50,305 nucleotides of DNA from Bradyrhizobium cenepequi (GTDB lineage Bacteria > Pseudomonadota > Alphaproteobacteria > Rhizobiales > Xanthobacteraceae). Shown piece after piece: positions 42,331 through 50,305 of the stretch. Where the stretch lies: the NCBI RefSeq assembly GCF_020329485.1, contig NZ_JAGKJI010000047.1, forward strand, positions 1 through 50,305. The letters are read 5' to 3'. How positions within the stretch are numbered: the first letter of the stretch is position 1; each line of letters opens with the position of its first letter. A program made the translations under genes and the position numbers. The notes beneath the pieces are model-generated. The model was not told the origin of the DNA. It saw only the letters and a list, made by a program, of their open reading frames with translations, and ran no database searches.

Positions 42331-43417
42331 GTGCGCGGCCGAGACAATCGAACGGGCGAGCTGTTCAGCTACGTTGACCTGGAGGCGCGGGTTCGCCGCG
42401 ATCATTCCGCTGCGAGCGATCCGGACGATCGTGAACGAGGCGCTATCGGCGCTGGAGCGTGAGTTTGCCGCGCTCTATTCGCCGATCGGGGCGGCCGTCG
42501 ATCCCGCCGGAGAAGCTGCTGCGAGCGATGCTGTTGCAGGCGTTTTATTCGATCCGCTCCGAGCGGCTTCTGATGGAGCGGCTGGAATACGACCTGCTGT
42601 TCCGCTGGTTCGTCGGAATCGGCATCAACGACGCGGCCTGGGACCATTCGGTGTTCTCGAAGAACCGCGACCGGCTGCTGGAAGGCGACATCGCAGCGAA
42701 GTTCCTGGCAGCGGTGCTGGCGCAGTCCAAGGTAAAGAAGCTTCTGTCGAACGATCACTTCTGGGTCGATGGCACGCTGATCGAGGCCTGGGCCTCGATG
42801 AAGAGCGTCAAGCCGAAGGACGGCTCTAGCGAGCCGCCGGCTCAAGGCGGCGGGCGCAATACGGAAGCGAACTTCCACGGCCAGAAACGTTCGAACGACA
42901 CCCATGCTTCGACCACCGATCCGGATGCCAGGCTCTACCGCAAAGGTAAAGGCAAGGAGACGAAGCTATGCTTCATCGGGCATGGGCTGATGGAGAACCG
43001 CCACATGCTGGTCGACGCCTGCCTGACGCTGGCTGACGGGCATGCCGAACGAGTGGCCGCGCTGCACATGATCGAGCCTCGTGCCGACCGGCCGACAGCG
43101 ATCACGCTTGGCGCCGACAAAGCCTACGACGCAGAAGACTTCGTCAACGAGCTGCGCTCGATGAACGTGACGCCGCATGTTGCGCAGAACACCAGTGGCC
43201 GCAGCTCTGCGATCGACGGGCGAACGACCCGGCACGGCGGCTATGCCGTCAGCCAGCGCATCCGCAAGCGCATCGAGGAGGCATTCGGCTGGATCAAGAC
43301 GGTCGCCGGGCAAGAGAAGACGAGCTTCCGTGGCCGTGATCGTGTCGGACGTTTACCTTCGCTGCCGCCGCCTACAATCTGGTGCGGCTGCCCAAGCTGA
43401 TAGCGGAGGCCGGCTGA
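42331..43417 (+). pseudogene. Transposase of the IS5-type element, three frameshifts
   Basis: GTG 42331, with GGAG upstream, starts VRGRDNRTGELFSYVDLEARVRRDH. An extra T near 42408 moves the frame to LRAIRTIVNEALSALEREFAALYSPIG. An extra G near 42488 moves it to GRPSIPPEKLLRAMLLQ, and the main block follows (WFVGIGINDAAWDHSVFSKNRDRLL, HFWVDGTLIEAWAS, DPDARLYRKGKGKETK, LGADKAYDAEDFV, EEAFGWIKTVAGQ). Near 43350 two bases are missing before the expected FTFAAAAYNLVRLPKL, which is visible in another frame. DDE residues are in the main block, but the complete protein cannot be made without recoding. Confidence 0.75.
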
Positions 43418-43751
43418 TGGCCAAGGTGCCCGGCTTCGCCAAGGCCTTTGCCGGCGGCTGGCGCATTGTCGAAATGGACAACTGGGACAGCGACTTCCTC
43501 GATCTCGTCGAAGAGGCGCATCTCACCTTCGTGAGCATGTCCGACGGTGAAATTGCCTTCGGTGCGCTGAAGGGCTTTCTCGACGTCCGCTACGCCACGC
43601 GAGACGGTTCGGCCGGCGCGGAGTTCTCGTGGGAAGGGCACGGGAATATCCCACCTGCGGATGGGCTATGATCGGCACTGCGGGCAGGCTCATCGGCCAT
43701 TTCTATATACACAATGGCGACGATTCAGCCTTCGTTTGCGAACGCGGCTGA
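43417..43751 (+). pseudogene. Passenger gene of the IS5-type element, frameshifted
   Basis: ATG 43417 overlaps the transposase stop (TGATG) and encodes MAKVPGFAKAFAGGWRIVEMDNWDSDFLDLVEEAHLTF, SDGEIAFGALKGFLDVRY and GAEFSWEGH. One base is out of place near 43648, so this frame stops at 43671. The neighbouring frame completes the protein as TCGWAMIGTAGRLIGHFYIHNGDDSAFVCERG to 43751. It is a roughly 110-residue accessory protein of unknown function found behind transposases of this type; the TGATG overlap indicates coupled translation in the ancestor. Confidence 0.6.
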
Positions 43752-43775
43752 GTTCTTCAACAGCCTGCTAGCTAG

Positions 43776-43937
43776 TACCTCGACGCAGAGGTTTTGACTG
43801 ATTGATTTGGGCTTTCCAAGACGGGTAGCTGCTCATGAGGACCAGCACTTCGATGCTGCGCGGCGAGCCGGGTTGGCGCTTGATGAGGCCCGCACGTTCG
43901 AGGGTCAACACCACTGCGAAGTGCCGTTGCATTGATT
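43776..43937 (-). pseudogene. DNA-binding protein scrap next to the IS
   Basis: One minus-strand frame reads HFAVVLTLERAGLIKRQPGSPRSIEVLV, which resembles the recognition helix and wing of small winged-helix regulators. Both ends are missing; the downstream side is cut by the IS. Confidence 0.35.
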
Positions 43938-44260
43938 TAATCGAAGATACCTGCCCGGAGCGCCCCCGAGCAATTGACGAGAGCGGTTTGCGAAAAAAAC
44001 GCCATGCGACGCTGCGCTCGACACTACACTCGGATTCGTCTTGGTGATCGAGTTGATCGAGATCAAAGACGGCGGCGCTGGGCTTCTATTGAGCCAAGGC
44101 CCGATGCTTCAGGCGACGCTGAAGGAGTGCGGCCAGGAATTGCATCCACCAAAACAAGGAGGCGACAGCATGCTCTGTGTGTAGCAACGTGCTTTGCGAG
44201 CGTTCGGGAAGAAATGCGTCTGCCAGACCGCTCGCACCGTTCGTGATTCGGAGGAGTCGA
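43938..44260. other. Upstream region of the diiron-protein gene
   Basis: No gene supported. The region directly precedes the strong GGAGGAG ribosome-binding site at 44250-44256 and should contain the promoter; I see no sigma-54 (GG-GC spacing) or NifA-type TGT-N10-ACA pair. Confidence 0.3.
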
Positions 44261-45007
44261 ATGATCACGCCGGTTCGACGGAATTGGAGTCCCCAAGAAT
44301 TGTTCAAAGCTCTGACGCCAGTGATGTTCACCGCCGAGCCATCAGTTGTGCGCGCACGTTGGAACAAGTTATGGCCAGAATTGTATACTGAATATGACGC
44401 GAGGCATCTGAAGAAGGAGTTGTCCATCCGCAACTTGATCGCTAGCGAGGAAGCCGCGGCATTCTTTGATGCCTGGGCCGCGGACGAGGAGCGTCACACC
44501 GAGGGCTTTATCCAGATTATGGAGCTCGTCGCTGATGGATCCGAAAAGGACCTTTGGGGGAGATTGGACGCTCGATCACACAATTTTAATGCGATCAATG
44601 AATACCTGAAAGAGGAATTCTCTGTGATGGTTATGATCGCCTTTGATGAAATGTGCACCTGCCACGCCTATGCTGCGGATAAGGGTTTTTATGCCGGACT
44701 CGGGAGCAATAGGTTCGTTCGTTGGCTAAAGGAAGTGATTGCCGATGAGGCAGTTCACTCGATGAACGCGGTTAACGTTATCCGCGCCCGGTACTCCGAT
44801 CGCATCCACGAAGTCGGTGCAATCCTCGACGGCCTAACCAGCGGTGTCGCCGATGAGTCGGACTATGGCGGCACCTTCGTTCTGGATTACTTCGGCGAGA
44901 AGTACACGAAGGAGATGCTAGCCAACTGCCGCGGCACGATCCTGAGAAATGTTGCCAAGCCGCTCACGACCGCAGCGCGAGACGGACGGAACCATCGGCC
45001 AAGTTGA
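44261..45007 (+). CDS. Ferritin-like diiron protein (desaturase/oxygenase-like)
   Basis: ATG 44261 follows GGAGGAG and opens 248 residues that are mostly helical. Carboxylate and His ligands fit a diiron four-helix bundle: EExRH-like DEERH at 75-79, Glu130 in AFDEMCTCH, and DEAVH at 162-166, with an additional Glu in the first helix near 44-53. The two [DE]ExxH motifs, about 85 residues apart, resemble those of acyl-ACP desaturases and of diiron oxygenases that act on carrier-bound substrates. The protein is shorter than plant desaturases (about 360). It could oxidise a fatty acid or an aminoacyl-carrier substrate; adjacency to P450 and peptide-synthetase genes suggests tailoring, which is inference. 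Undamaged. Confidence 0.65.
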   Translation: MITPVRRNWSPQELFKALTPVMFTAEPSVVRARWNKLWPELYTEYDARHLKKELSIRNLIASEEAAAFFDAWAADEERHTEGFIQIMELVADGSEKDLWGRLDARSHNFNAINEYLKEEFSVMVMIAFDEMCTCHAYAADKGFYAGLGSNRFVRWLKEVIADEAVHSMNAVNVIRARYSDRIHEVGAILDGLTSGVADESDYGGTFVLDYFGEKYTKEMLANCRGTILRNVAKPLTTAARDGRNHRPS

Positions 45008-45153
45008 CCTCAACGCCGTCGCACTCGCTGCGGAGTGATTCCGGCGCCGAGCGCCCAGCCTACTCCTTCGGCTCGTACATGACCGGCCCGATTCCCACGA
45101 CGACGCCCATAAAGTGCATCTGCGGGCGTCGCCAATGCTGCGGCTCAGGCTTT

Positions 45154-45785
45154 TTACCATCCACGCCCCGTAGGGCGCGCGATAGATCGGCGCCAGATCA
45201 ACCCGGTGACCGCCTGATAGTCGGCATAGGCACTCCCACCGATCTTTACCAGTCGCTTGTCATAGAGAATGCTGCCGATCACGTTGTAGATGTTGAGAAG
45301 GATTGCGAGGACCAGCAGATCCAGCTTCATGGTCGGAAGCAAAAAGAACATTCCGAAGAAAGCCGTGTGCACCGGAAATCTGATCCAGCGCGGGCTTCCG
45401 ACCTTCCAGGGCACCAGCTTCGGTTTGCCTGCCGTGCCGCTCAGCCACTACGAAAGTCGTCGAGCCGAATGCCAAACCGCAATTGTATGCAAACAGATGC
45501 AGCTGCCAGTACCAAATCCAGGACAGGCAACACAGCACTCGCATGATCGCCGCCGGGACCCTTCCAGACGCCATACAACGATATCCACCGGCTGCCATGT
45601 CATCGCTGCGCCCAGAATATAGAGAACGTTGGTGAGGGATTCGACCCCGACCGCCAGCCCAACGGATCAATTCTGAACCACTTACTAGCCCGCTCCTTTA
45701 CTGCGAACGTCGCAATCAAGGAATGCTGGAGCCCGAACCCAATCGTCAGCAAAGCATCAACAATAAGCGCATTGCTTGTCAGCAT
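45154..45785 (-). pseudogene. Membrane methyltransferase (isoprenylcysteine type), frameshifted
   Basis: ATG 45785 gives MLTSNALIVDALLTIGFGLQHSLIATFAVKERASKWFRI. After one shift the minus strand continues in other frames with VLCCLSWIWYWQLHLFAYNCGLAFG and finally WIRFPVHTAFFGMFFLLPTMKLDLLVLAILLNIYNVIGSILYDKRLVKIGGSAYADYQ. The helix pattern plus R-P-H-F and E/D-R-L-x-G-x-Y-x-Y-x-x-x features recall isoprenylcysteine O-methyltransferase/NnrU-type membrane enzymes. At least two frameshifts are needed to join the parts (about 205 residues). Confidence 0.55.
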
Positions 45786-46330
45786 GGGGCTACCCCTTAC
45801 GATCGGCGGGGGGAACGCAGCATGTAGATATTTGAAGAGACCGTTCGTTGGGAATGCGAACCTTGCGTCGCTTCCGTTCACAGGCAGCCATTGAAGTTGA
45901 TCTCCTCGAGTAGCTCGTTTGCGTGGATGTGGCAGAGGCAAAGTCGCGGCGGGTTATGCCACCGAACGAGCTACAATCTGTAATGTCCGGTCCAAAGGAC
46001 ATCCGGGTATGGCTACACGCAAAGCGCGTTACGGGGCTGAGGGGCCAAACGCGCAACGGTTGCGCGTTTGTGCGATGGAGCTGAAACGTCGCCTCCAGCT
46101 CACCGATATCCGCGTCATCAGAGAGATCCGAGGCACGTTACAGAAGACAAACAGCCTGCATATGCGAACCACCCAGCTGCAACGCAGCACCGGGAAAATG
46201 CATCAACGCGACGCAAACGGAGGCGTCCGAAGGGTGCCGACATTCGACACCTCCGGGCTCTCTGAGCCTACTCAGCTGTCCACTCATTCGGAGGAAGTTC
46301 AAGGCTCCAGTCCATCTCAGACACCACGAC
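45786..46330. other. Gap between methyltransferase remnant and P450
   Basis: No supportable gene. A plus-strand frame (MELKRRLQLTDIRVIREIRG) looks weakly protein-like but has no recognisable family. Confidence 0.3.
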
Positions 46331-47572
46331 CTAAGCTACAATCTGCACCGGGAGTGCGGAATAACCGTGCACAAAGTTAGACGCGACTCGTTCCGGCTCG
46401 CCGACGACCTTGACGTCCAGGCGTCCATTCAGCATCTCCTCCCAAAGGATCTTCAACTGCAGCTCCGCAAGATGTCTACCAACGCAGCGATGGATGCCGA
46501 ATCCGAACGAGAGATGTTGCCGTACGTTCTTGCGATCGATGACGAAGCTGTTGGCGTTCTCGATGACCTCATCGTCCCGATTACCAGAGATGTACCACAT
46601 GACGACCTTATCGCCTTGCCTGATTTGTTTGTCACCTATCATGATATCGGCCACGGCGTCGCGGCGCATGTGTGCGATGGGCGTCTGGTATCGAATAATC
46701 TCGGACACAGCGCTCGACACCAGCATGGGATTGTCCCGTAGCTTTCGTAGTTCGGACGGGTTCTGGTTCATGAACAAGAGGCCTCCGCTAATCGAATTGC
46801 GCGTGGTGTCGCTCCCGCCCACGATCAGCAGAATGAGGTTTCCGAGGAACTCACGTGGCTCCATATTCCGAGTCGCGGGTGAATGCGCCATCATCGAAAT
46901 CAGGTCAACGCGCGGCTCGGCATTTATCCGTTCCCGCCAAAGCCGTGCGAAATAGTCTAAGCACTCGGACAGGATTGCGCTTCGCTTGTCCCAGCTGTCG
47001 ATCTCGTGGCCCATTTGCGGAGTTGTAATGGCTACGTCCGACCAATACGTCAGGAGTCGCCGATCCTCAAACGGAAAATCGAACAACGTGGCCAACATCT
47101 GCGTCGTTAATTCGATCGAGACCTTGTCGACCCAGTTGAAGGTGTCATTGCGCGGCAAGCCGTCCAGAATCGTTTTGACGCGACAACGGATTAAGCCTTC
47201 GAGCTCGGTCAGAGTTGCCGGTGCCACTATCGGACTTACGGTGTTGCGCTGCTCGCCATGTTTAGGAGGCCCCATCTTAATGAAACTCGGAGTCCGATGC
47301 TCCTCGGGCAAGTCGACGATGGTGACACCTTGCTCTGACGAGAATACTCTATGATTCGTATCTACGGCTATGATATCGTGGTACTTTGTTATGGACCAAT
47401 ATGGACCGTACGGGCTGTCTTGACAGTAGTGAACGGGATCTTCCCTTCGCAGCCGCTCGAAGCAAGGCCATATGCTATCATCCTGAAAGCGCTTGGTCTC
47501 GCTTACATCCAGATCGCTCAGCGGGATAACACACGCATTCTCGCGTCCGCGCTCTGCCAATAACGTTTTCAT
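46331..47572 (-). CDS. Cytochrome P450 (class I bacterial type)
   Basis: This 413-residue soluble P450 has all hallmarks: the I-helix oxygen motif GGSDTTRNS (252-260), ExxR as EIIR (291-294), and the heme loop FGFGIHRCVGRHLAE with ligand Cys363. No N-terminal membrane anchor is present, as normal for bacterial enzymes that take electrons from ferredoxin. The heme-loop context (HRCVGRHLAELQLKILWEE) resembles CYP153-type hydroxylases and some rhizobial P450s, so a terminal hydroxylase on an acyl or similar chain is possible. It lies 537 bp after the peptide synthetase on the same strand, so it may modify that product. ATG 47572 is the upstream-most start and fits the usual length. No ferredoxin gene is adjacent. 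Intact. Confidence 0.85.
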   Translation of the reverse strand: MKTLLAERGRENACVIPLSDLDVSETKRFQDDSIWPCFERLRREDPVHYCQDSPYGPYWSITKYHDIIAVDTNHRVFSSEQGVTIVDLPEEHRTPSFIKMGPPKHGEQRNTVSPIVAPATLTELEGLIRCRVKTILDGLPRNDTFNWVDKVSIELTTQMLATLFDFPFEDRRLLTYWSDVAITTPQMGHEIDSWDKRSAILSECLDYFARLWRERINAEPRVDLISMMAHSPATRNMEPREFLGNLILLIVGGSDTTRNSISGGLLFMNQNPSELRKLRDNPMLVSSAVSEIIRYQTPIAHMRRDAVADIMIGDKQIRQGDKVVMWYISGNRDDEVIENANSFVIDRKNVRQHLSFGFGIHRCVGRHLAELQLKILWEEMLNGRLDVKVVGEPERVASNFVHGYSALPVQIVA

Positions 47573-48109
47573 GATCGTCTCCCTTGGGCCTCTAACTCTT
47601 GCTTCGCCCCCTAGGCGCCCTTTTTGAGAATTCTCCCTACAACTCCGTCGAAAAAGAACGATTAATAGAACTTGAGCCGGCCATCAGTAATAGGCAACAT
47701 TCTGAGATTTCCCTGGGCGTAGATGCCTCTGGAGAGCTCACGATTTCTGGATGTCTCGAACCGTGGTTTCGTGCTTGCTTCGGCGTTTTAGTTGCGAACA
47801 GTTGTCATTCGAATTGGCGAAGAATATTCGAAAACGGATCGGAGGCTCCCTACCACTTCCGGGAGGAGCGCAAGGTTCGCTTTCACTTTGTATAATTGCT
47901 CGTCACACAGGCTCTCGCCAGGTCGCAGCTGCATCGCTGCCCGATTGGCAACTAAGAGGATGTCAGCTGGCCGCAACTTCTGGCGGCGAACATTGGCGAG
48001 GCGATCAGGCAACCGCAAGCTCGTAAGAAGGCACATCTTGCCAAGTAGGGGATCCGCTTCCGAACTGAGTGCCAGACCAGGAAAGCAGCGCATCGACGAG
48101 GTGGTTCCG
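47573..48109. other. Gap between NRPS and P450
   Basis: A minus-strand frame of about 100 codons (47788-48093) contains RLPDRLANVRRQKLRPADILLV but no recognisable family; I do not call it. The promoter of the P450 should be in the left part unless it is read through from the synthetase. Confidence 0.35.
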
Positions 48110-50305
48110 CTATCGTGGCGCCTGCGATTGCCCCGGTGTTCGCGGTGAATTGGTTAAGGCCATTGAAATGGCTCGAGCGAGAACCCGGCGGTTCTCTGGA
48201 ACGTTCATCATCGTCACGTGATCGCCTGGAATCGGTACGGCATGAATGGCTCCCGCACTCAAGACCCGATCCCAACCCCGCAAGGGCGAACTTGCCTCCG
48301 GACCTATTGAATTTTTGCGAGCTCTTACCCGCCGAAGAGGCCCATTGGCATAAAACTGATGGATCTCAATTGGCAGAGATGGGACTTGATATAAGTCTAG
48401 CGCCTTTTGGAACCGCGCGGTTTTCTCGTACATCAGAACGAGATCTTGGAGATCACAATCCTGGGGTATCGCTCCAATTTGCTGTGCTTTTTCAAGCAGC
48501 TCGGCCACTGAATCTTTCTCAGCAAAGCGTGCCAAGACTTCGAAGCTCTCATCATCTAAGGATTCAAAAGAATCCAGCAGCACTTCTCGCATCGTTTGGA
48601 TGGCCGACATGCTTGATCGATTCGCAGGTAAGATAACATCGCTGAAGGCGATGAATGACACAGCTTCATCGAGACTTAGGAAGCGCTCCGCAATTGCGTA
48701 AGCCAGGATTGCTCCTGATGAGTATCCAGCAAAGCGGTATGGACCCTGTGGCTGGATCTCTCTAATTTGCAGGATTACCTCCGCGGCCATGGCTTCAAGA
48801 GTTGGTAGACAAACGTCATTGAAAGGCGGCCATGGCAGAGCATAGACCGGACAGTCTACGTCCATTTCCTTCACCAAACCGGGGACATAGGAGCAATCGC
48901 CAAAACCTGTGGGAACAAAGAAGAGCGGTGGCTGTGATCCCGTTGCCAGCACGGAAATCACTTCCGGACTGCTTGGCTGTCGCTCCAAATGAATCTTCGA
49001 TGCAAGTTCCTTCAGAACAGGAGCTTGGAAGAGATCGGCCGCGCTAAACGTCAGCCCAAGGTCGAGCGCTCGACTGAGCAGCCGCACCACCAGCAGCGAG
49101 TGGCCGCCCAGCTGGAAGAAGTGGTCGTGGCGTCCGACCCGCTCCAGCCCCAGAAGCTCGGCCCAGAGCTGCGCCAGCGCCGTCTCGATCTCGCCTTGTG
49201 GCGCCTCGTAGGCGCGACGCGCATACGCATTATCTTCCAGCGCCGGCAGCCCCTTGCGGTCCAGCTTGCCGTTCACCGTCAGCGGCAGCGCCGCAAGGTG
49301 CACAAACGCGGCCGGCACCATGTACTCGGGCAGCCGCGCACTTAAGTGCGCGCGCAACGTGGCAGCAAGCTCACCTCCATCCAGCCGATCCGATCCTGCC
49401 TCGGGCGCGCACACCACATAGCCGACAAGCCGCGTCTCGCCCGCGCGGTCCTCGCCCGCCACCACCACCGCCTCGCGCAGCAACGCGTGCTCGGAGAGCC
49501 GCGCCGCGATCTCGCCCGGCTCGATCCGGAAGCCGCGGATCTTCACCTGGTCGTCGTTGCGGCCCAAGAACGCCAGATTGCCGTCCGGCAGATAGCGCGC
49601 AAGGTCGCCGGTCTTGTACAGCCGATCGCCTTCCACAAAGGGACTGGCGATGAACCGCTCCGCCGTCAGCTCGGGCCGGTTCAGGTAGCCGCGCGCCACC
49701 CCCGCCCCACCGATGTAGAGCTCCCCGACCGCGCCAAACGGAACGGGCGCACCATGACCGTCGAGCAGGTACACACGCGTGTTCGCAATCGGACGCCCGA
49801 TCGGGACAATTGTCCCATCAAAATCAGCCGGGCAATTCCACGCTGTCACGTCGATCGCAGCTTCCGTCGGACCGTAGAGATTGTGCAGGCCCGTCCAAGG
49901 CAATACGCGCCGAACCTTGTGCACACTGGCGGCAGGGAGCGCCTCACCGCTGCATAAAACACGCCGCAGCGATGTGCAGCGATCAACCCCCTTCGCATCG
50001 ATAAAGCTGACCAGCATCGATGGTACGAAGTGTGCCGTGGTGATGCGGTGGCTGATGATCAAGTCCACCAATGCATCGGGATCTTTGTGCGCATCCGGAG
50101 GCGCCAGCACCAGGGTCGCGCCTTCAAGCAAGGTCCAGAAGAACTCCCAGGCCGAGACATCGAAGCCAAATGGCGTCTTCTGCAACACGACATCCGTTGC
50201 CTTGAGAGCGTAGGCGTTTTGCATCCAGATCAGGCGGTTGATAATGGCCCGATGCTCATTCTGCGCCCCTTTTGGCGTGCCTGTTGATCCCGAGGTGTAG
50301 ATCAC
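48110..50305 (-). CDS. Non-ribosomal peptide synthetase, terminal A(Ser)-PCP-TE module (5' part outside)
   Basis: The 731 visible residues begin inside the adenylation domain (VIYTSGSTGTPKGA, core A3). A5 is NLYGPTEAAID, A7 YKTGDLARYLPDG, A8 GRNDDQVKIRGFRIEPGEI and A10 LTVNGKLDRKG with its catalytic Lys347. Pocket residues read by position are Asp49, Val50, Trp53, His92, Leu117, Ser119, Leu143, Ile151, Asp152 and Lys347, the DVWHLSLIDK code established for serine. The carrier domain has LGGHSLL (Ser403). The thioesterase has FAGYSSGA with nucleophile Ser529 and His696 in GDHVTMM, so the product is released here. A condensation domain and earlier modules must lie beyond 50305. The P450 and diiron protein may tailor the product. 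Confidence 0.85.
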   Translation of the reverse strand: MIYTSGSTGTPKGAQNEHRAIINRLIWMQNAYALKATDVVLQKTPFGFDVSAWEFFWTLLEGATLVLAPPDAHKDPDALVDLIISHRITTAHFVPSMLVSFIDAKGVDRCTSLRRVLCSGEALPAASVHKVRRVLPWTGLHNLYGPTEAAIDVTAWNCPADFDGTIVPIGRPIANTRVYLLDGHGAPVPFGAVGELYIGGAGVARGYLNRPELTAERFIASPFVEGDRLYKTGDLARYLPDGNLAFLGRNDDQVKIRGFRIEPGEIAARLSEHALLREAVVVAGEDRAGETRLVGYVVCAPEAGSDRLDGGELAATLRAHLSARLPEYMVPAAFVHLAALPLTVNGKLDRKGLPALEDNAYARRAYEAPQGEIETALAQLWAELLGLERVGRHDHFFQLGGHSLLVVRLLSRALDLGLTFSAADLFQAPVLKELASKIHLERQPSSPEVISVLATGSQPPLFFVPTGFGDCSYVPGLVKEMDVDCPVYALPWPPFNDVCLPTLEAMAAEVILQIREIQPQGPYRFAGYSSGAILAYAIAERFLSLDEAVSFIAFSDVILPANRSSMSAIQTMREVLLDSFESLDDESFEVLARFAEKDSVAELLEKAQQIGAIPQDCDLQDLVLMYEKTARFQKALDLYQVPSLPIEIHQFYANGPLRRVRARKNSIGPEASSPLRGWDRVLSAGAIHAVPIPGDHVTMMNVPENRRVLARAISMALTNSPRTPGQSQAPR

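Larger units (their letters stand above)
42250..43771 (+). mobile_element. IS5-type element with CTAG duplication
   Basis: Terminal inverted repeats CTAGCAGGCTGTTGAA (42250-42265) and its reverse complement (43756-43771) bound a 1522-bp element flanked by CTAG at 42246-42249 and 43772-43775. These 4-bp repeats fit the target preference of IS5-related elements. Inside are a transposase with three frameshifts and a small passenger gene. Assignment to IS5 rather than IS1182 is by general resemblance. Confidence 0.8.

Noticed and set aside
45919..46380. 153-codon plus-strand frame before the P450
   Set aside because: No start context, no domain and strongly basic low-complexity composition.
1..50305. 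CRISPR arrays
   Set aside because: No regularly spaced repeats of CRISPR length were seen; the only array-like pattern is the 8-bp GTCGAAAA cluster, whose unit is far too short.

Overview
The window looks like an alphaproteobacterial rhizobial accessory region, most probably a Bradyrhizobium-type (or Mesorhizobium-like) symbiosis island. It is GC-rich and dominated by genes of rhizobial integrative and conjugative elements (ICEs): an RlxS-like relaxase, FseA/RdfS/TraF-like genes, ParB, ArdC, a strawberry-notch helicase/methylase, Toprim, DUF2493 and DUF736 proteins. These are mixed with IS elements and many broken genes. No integrase, nod box, nod acyltransferase or nif gene was seen, so host and island assignment is inference.

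Layout. 1-8.3 kb: IS630 end, relaxase, broken endonuclease, DUF3616 gene cut by an IS5-type remnant, then the first traF-rdfS-fseA transfer-control cassette (traF frameshifted). 8.6-14.2 kb: panD pseudogene, a decayed copy of the ICE maintenance module (DUF736, membrane protein, DUF2493, Toprim, 3' tip of strawberry notch), then scraps of znuC, znuB, an HNH gene and a frameshifted unknown gene. 14.3-18.3 kb: small conserved protein, degenerate tRNA-Pro-like sequence, intact hipBA and a SIR2-family pseudogene. 18.6-30.9 kb: the fuller maintenance module, all on the minus strand (ardC, parB, unknown, strawberry notch, Toprim, DUF2493, membrane protein, DUF736). 31.6-38.9 kb: methyltransferase, nitroreductase and LysR scraps, Fic protein, second traF-rdfS-fseA cassette, a 23-residue lysine-rich peptide gene and a DUF736 remnant. 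39-50.3 kb: GlmS/NodM, a dead IS5-type element with a passenger gene, a ferritin-like diiron protein, a broken membrane methyltransferase, a cytochrome P450, and the last module (A-PCP-TE) of a non-ribosomal peptide synthetase whose adenylation pocket reads as serine.

How the genes fit together. In rhizobial ICEs, FseA activates the excisionase gene rdfS, and RdfS, TraF and RlxS act in excision and transfer. ParB, ArdC, strawberry notch, Toprim, DUF2493 and DUF736 form a conserved maintenance/establishment block. Having two control cassettes and two maintenance modules, one of each damaged, suggests two related ICEs that merged or a duplicated element that is decaying. The right end looks like metabolic cargo: amino-sugar synthesis and an oxidised peptide product.

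The most unusual signal is non-coding. The genes of the maintenance module carry recurrent, structured 5' leaders. One class occurs four times (before both DUF736 and both DUF2493 genes) with base-pair-preserving differences. A second class precedes parB, ardC and, more weakly, strawberry notch. They could form a shared post-transcriptional control layer of the element.
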